Origin: SIAJ01 sp963773845
GTDB taxonomy: Bacteria > Planctomycetota > Planctomycetia > Gemmatales > Gemmataceae
Length of the DNA stretch: 64,000 nt
NCBI GenBank assembly: GCA_963773845.1
Contig: CAVZCU010000012.1
Location: 434,001-498,000, forward strand
Direction: 5' to 3'
Below are positions 62,576 to 64,000 of the stretch, in pieces; the first letter of the stretch is position 1, and each line of letters opens with the position of its first letter. The translations under genes were made by a program, and so were the position numbers. The notes under the pieces were generated by a model. The model was not told the origin of the DNA, did no database searches, and saw only the letters and a list, made by a program, of their open reading frames with translations.

Positions 62576-64000
62576 TCACCTTTCGCCGCGCCGTTGTCGG
62601 TCAGTGATGTCCCGGATCGCTTCCCGTGCCACCCTTCGAACTTGATTGTCGGGGTCGTTCAATAGTGGCTCGATCAACGGAATCGTGTCCGGGGAACCCC
62701 AATTCCCGAGGCCGCGAGCCGCGATCCGGCGTATTTCCGCCTTCTCGTGCCTCAAATAAGGTGTCAGAGCATTGACCACTTCGGCCCGACGGGGATAATT
62801 GCGTTCGGCGTGCTCGAGGTAGTAAACTGCTCGCTCGCGTGCTTCAGGCTCGGGTTTAGTCAACAACTCCAGGCCGACCTCAACGTCCTTCATATTGTGG
62901 CGATCGACATGAACCTCTCTCGTTCCGTCCGGGCGAACCTCAATCCGATATGTCATACGCGGGAGTTCGCGCTCCTCGCGCTGTTGACGCCCGCGTGCCG
63001 CTGCAATTTCGGGGGGTTCGTGGATGAATGACAGCGCCGGCATCAGAAGAGAAATGCAAGCCGCCGTGAGAATGAGGGCAATACCGATCATGGTTGCGAC
63101 GTCGGGGCGGTGGATAAAGACAGCCATCCCTGCACGCGACAGGGGCGATGGCCGCAGCGCGGGCTGCAACCTAGACATACACAATACGGCGCCAGTGACG
63201 AATACGGACAGGCAACTCAAAAGCACGCTGAAAAGCGTCAGGGAATGAGTAATCGACTGCCAGCGGAAACCAGTCGCTCCGGCAGCGAGCGTTGCCAATC
63301 CGATCAAGACGTAGACCGCCGCCGGACGGAAAATCCCAAACCGCCTCAAGGTCCAATCGTATTTTTGAAACCAGTGATCGACGGATCGTTGATCGGCGCA
63401 GACGACGGCCGGCCAGAGCAACGCAACTGATCGTTCGGGCTCTGGCGGACTTTCGAGAAACGTCAGCGGCACGCGGAGGACGGAAGCCGCCTTGGCCGCA
63501 ACGAGGACGTAGAATGCAACTTCCTTCGAGTCCGATCGGACGCCCTCCATCGAAAATATCGTTCGCCCTTTCCGGTTGAAGATGACAATGAAAATGATGT
63601 CGGGATCATCTACCTCCCGTGGCCCGTAGTCGGTGTTTTCGTGGTATGTCCGATTCCCAATACACATGTCTGGGATGCGATCGGCCTTGATGCTCTGCCG
63701 CCGAAGACCGAAAAACGTGGTTGTAACGATCTCATTGCGCTCGGCATCGAAAATGTACTGATTGCGAAAGCGGCGGCACAGAAATACCCCCAATGACAGG
63801 CCCAACATCTGGATAGGAAACGAGCAATAGTCCAACGGATGAGGACGTCCCCCGAGACCCGCGACGCGCACAATAAACAGTCCGCCGATCGCAAACGCGA
63901 CGGCAATCAGTCCGACCAGCATCGCCCAATTCCAGCGCGGCGCCGTCCCCACGACCAATCGGTCGCGCTCGCTCGCCAGAACCGAAATGAACCCGTCGCC
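62576..64000 (-). CDS. Multipass membrane protein with C-terminal HEAT repeats, 5' end outside the window
   Basis: The frame is open to the window edge with no convincing start inside. Hydrophobic segments include 'WAMLVGLIAVAFAIGGLFIV', 'FRPAAVYVLIGLATLAAGAT', 'LFSVLLSCLSVFVTGAVLCM' and 'MIGIALILTAACISLLMPAL'. Between the first pair and the later ones is a soluble PH-like or YdbT-like region ('QYIFDAERNEIVTTTFFGLR'). The C-terminal ~100 residues are HEAT/PBS-lyase-type repeats ('LTPYLRHEKAEIRRIAARGL', 'IEPLLNDPDNQVRRVAREAI'). Function unknown; the HEAT part suggests a protein-interaction platform. Confidence 0.6.
   Translation of the reverse strand, partial: GDGFISVLASERDRLVVGTAPRWNWAMLVGLIAVAFAIGGLFIVRVAGLGGRPHPLDYCSFPIQMLGLSLGVFLCRRFRNQYIFDAERNEIVTTTFFGLRRQSIKADRIPDMCIGNRTYHENTDYGPREVDDPDIIFIVIFNRKGRTIFSMEGVRSDSKEVAFYVLVAAKAASVLRVPLTFLESPPEPERSVALLWPAVVCADQRSVDHWFQKYDWTLRRFGIFRPAAVYVLIGLATLAAGATGFRWQSITHSLTLFSVLLSCLSVFVTGAVLCMSRLQPALRPSPLSRAGMAVFIHRPDVATMIGIALILTAACISLLMPALSFIHEPPEIAAARGRQQREERELPRMTYRIEVRPDGTREVHVDRHNMKDVEVGLELLTKPEPEARERAVYYLEHAERNYPRRAEVVNALTPYLRHEKAEIRRIAARGLGNWGSPDTIPLIEPLLNDPDNQVRRVAREAIRDITDRQRRGER

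Overview
The window looks like a high-GC planctomycete chromosome, most likely of the Gemmata/Gemmataceae type. The evidence is the protein repertoire: several DUF1080 (3-keto-disaccharide hydrolase-like) domains, a propeller/HEAT/CxxCH heme protein of the PVC type, an ECF sigma factor carrying TIGR03067-like modules, Ser/Thr kinases with the planctomycete N-terminal region, a BlaI/M56 pair, PQQ-type beta-propellers, and a giant surface protein opening with an LEVLEERATPA-type motif. No rRNA, tRNA, CRISPR array, transposase or phage gene was seen.

Layout. 1-8.8 kb: tail of a PQQ propeller protein, a secreted repeat protein, a BlaI/M56 regulatory pair with a visible BlaI-type operator, a phosphoesterase, an S1-domain protein, a DUF1080 protein and an SDR. 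9-19.7 kb: prfB with its programmed frameshift, tsaE (apparently fused to a membrane domain), a MoxR ATPase, a membrane PQQ protein, nagA, a DUF606 protein, an MFS permease and a large PVC-type cytochrome c protein. 20.3-25.5 kb: a small cytochrome-like protein, an alcohol dehydrogenase, a baeRF-like protein, Hsp20, a DksA-type zinc finger protein and an O-methyltransferase. 25.7-31.8 kb: a ribosomal-peptide (RiPP) cluster. It has a C39-peptidase ABC exporter, an HlyD adaptor, a 62-aa double-glycine precursor with a six-cysteine core, an MvdD-type ATP-grasp ligase and a PpiC-like maturation protein. 31.9-42.7 kb: three small envelope genes, a GT4 glycosyltransferase, the sigma factor, ThuA, DUF2007, an orphan ParD, a Gfo/Idh/MocA oxidoreductase, leuA preceded by a textbook leucine attenuator, and a Cdd1-type HhH protein. 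42.8-54.9 kb: three tandem minus-strand kinase genes, two fused to DUF1080 arrays (one also to an SGNH hydrolase) and one a degenerate pseudokinase with leucine-rich repeats. 55.3-62.3 kb: a 2,324-aa M23/Ig-repeat surface protein bracketed by two related ~65-bp palindromes. The window ends in a HEAT-repeat membrane protein.

The strongest candidate for a new system is the RiPP cluster: leader, protease/exporter, adaptor, ATP-grasp ligase and PpiC-like protein lie consecutively on one strand, and the core peptide does not match the microviridin TxKYPSD pattern. The second is the leuA attenuator, with a leader peptide MRDLLSLLLLASS, an antiterminator segment and a terminator.

About a dozen genes, including near-certainly essential ones (prfB, tsaE, the S1 protein), are broken by single-base indels that rejoin cleanly in another frame. 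Two kinase paralogs carry different indels at the same GC-rich spot. I read most of these as residual sequencing or assembly errors rather than pseudogenes, and annotate such genes across their full span.
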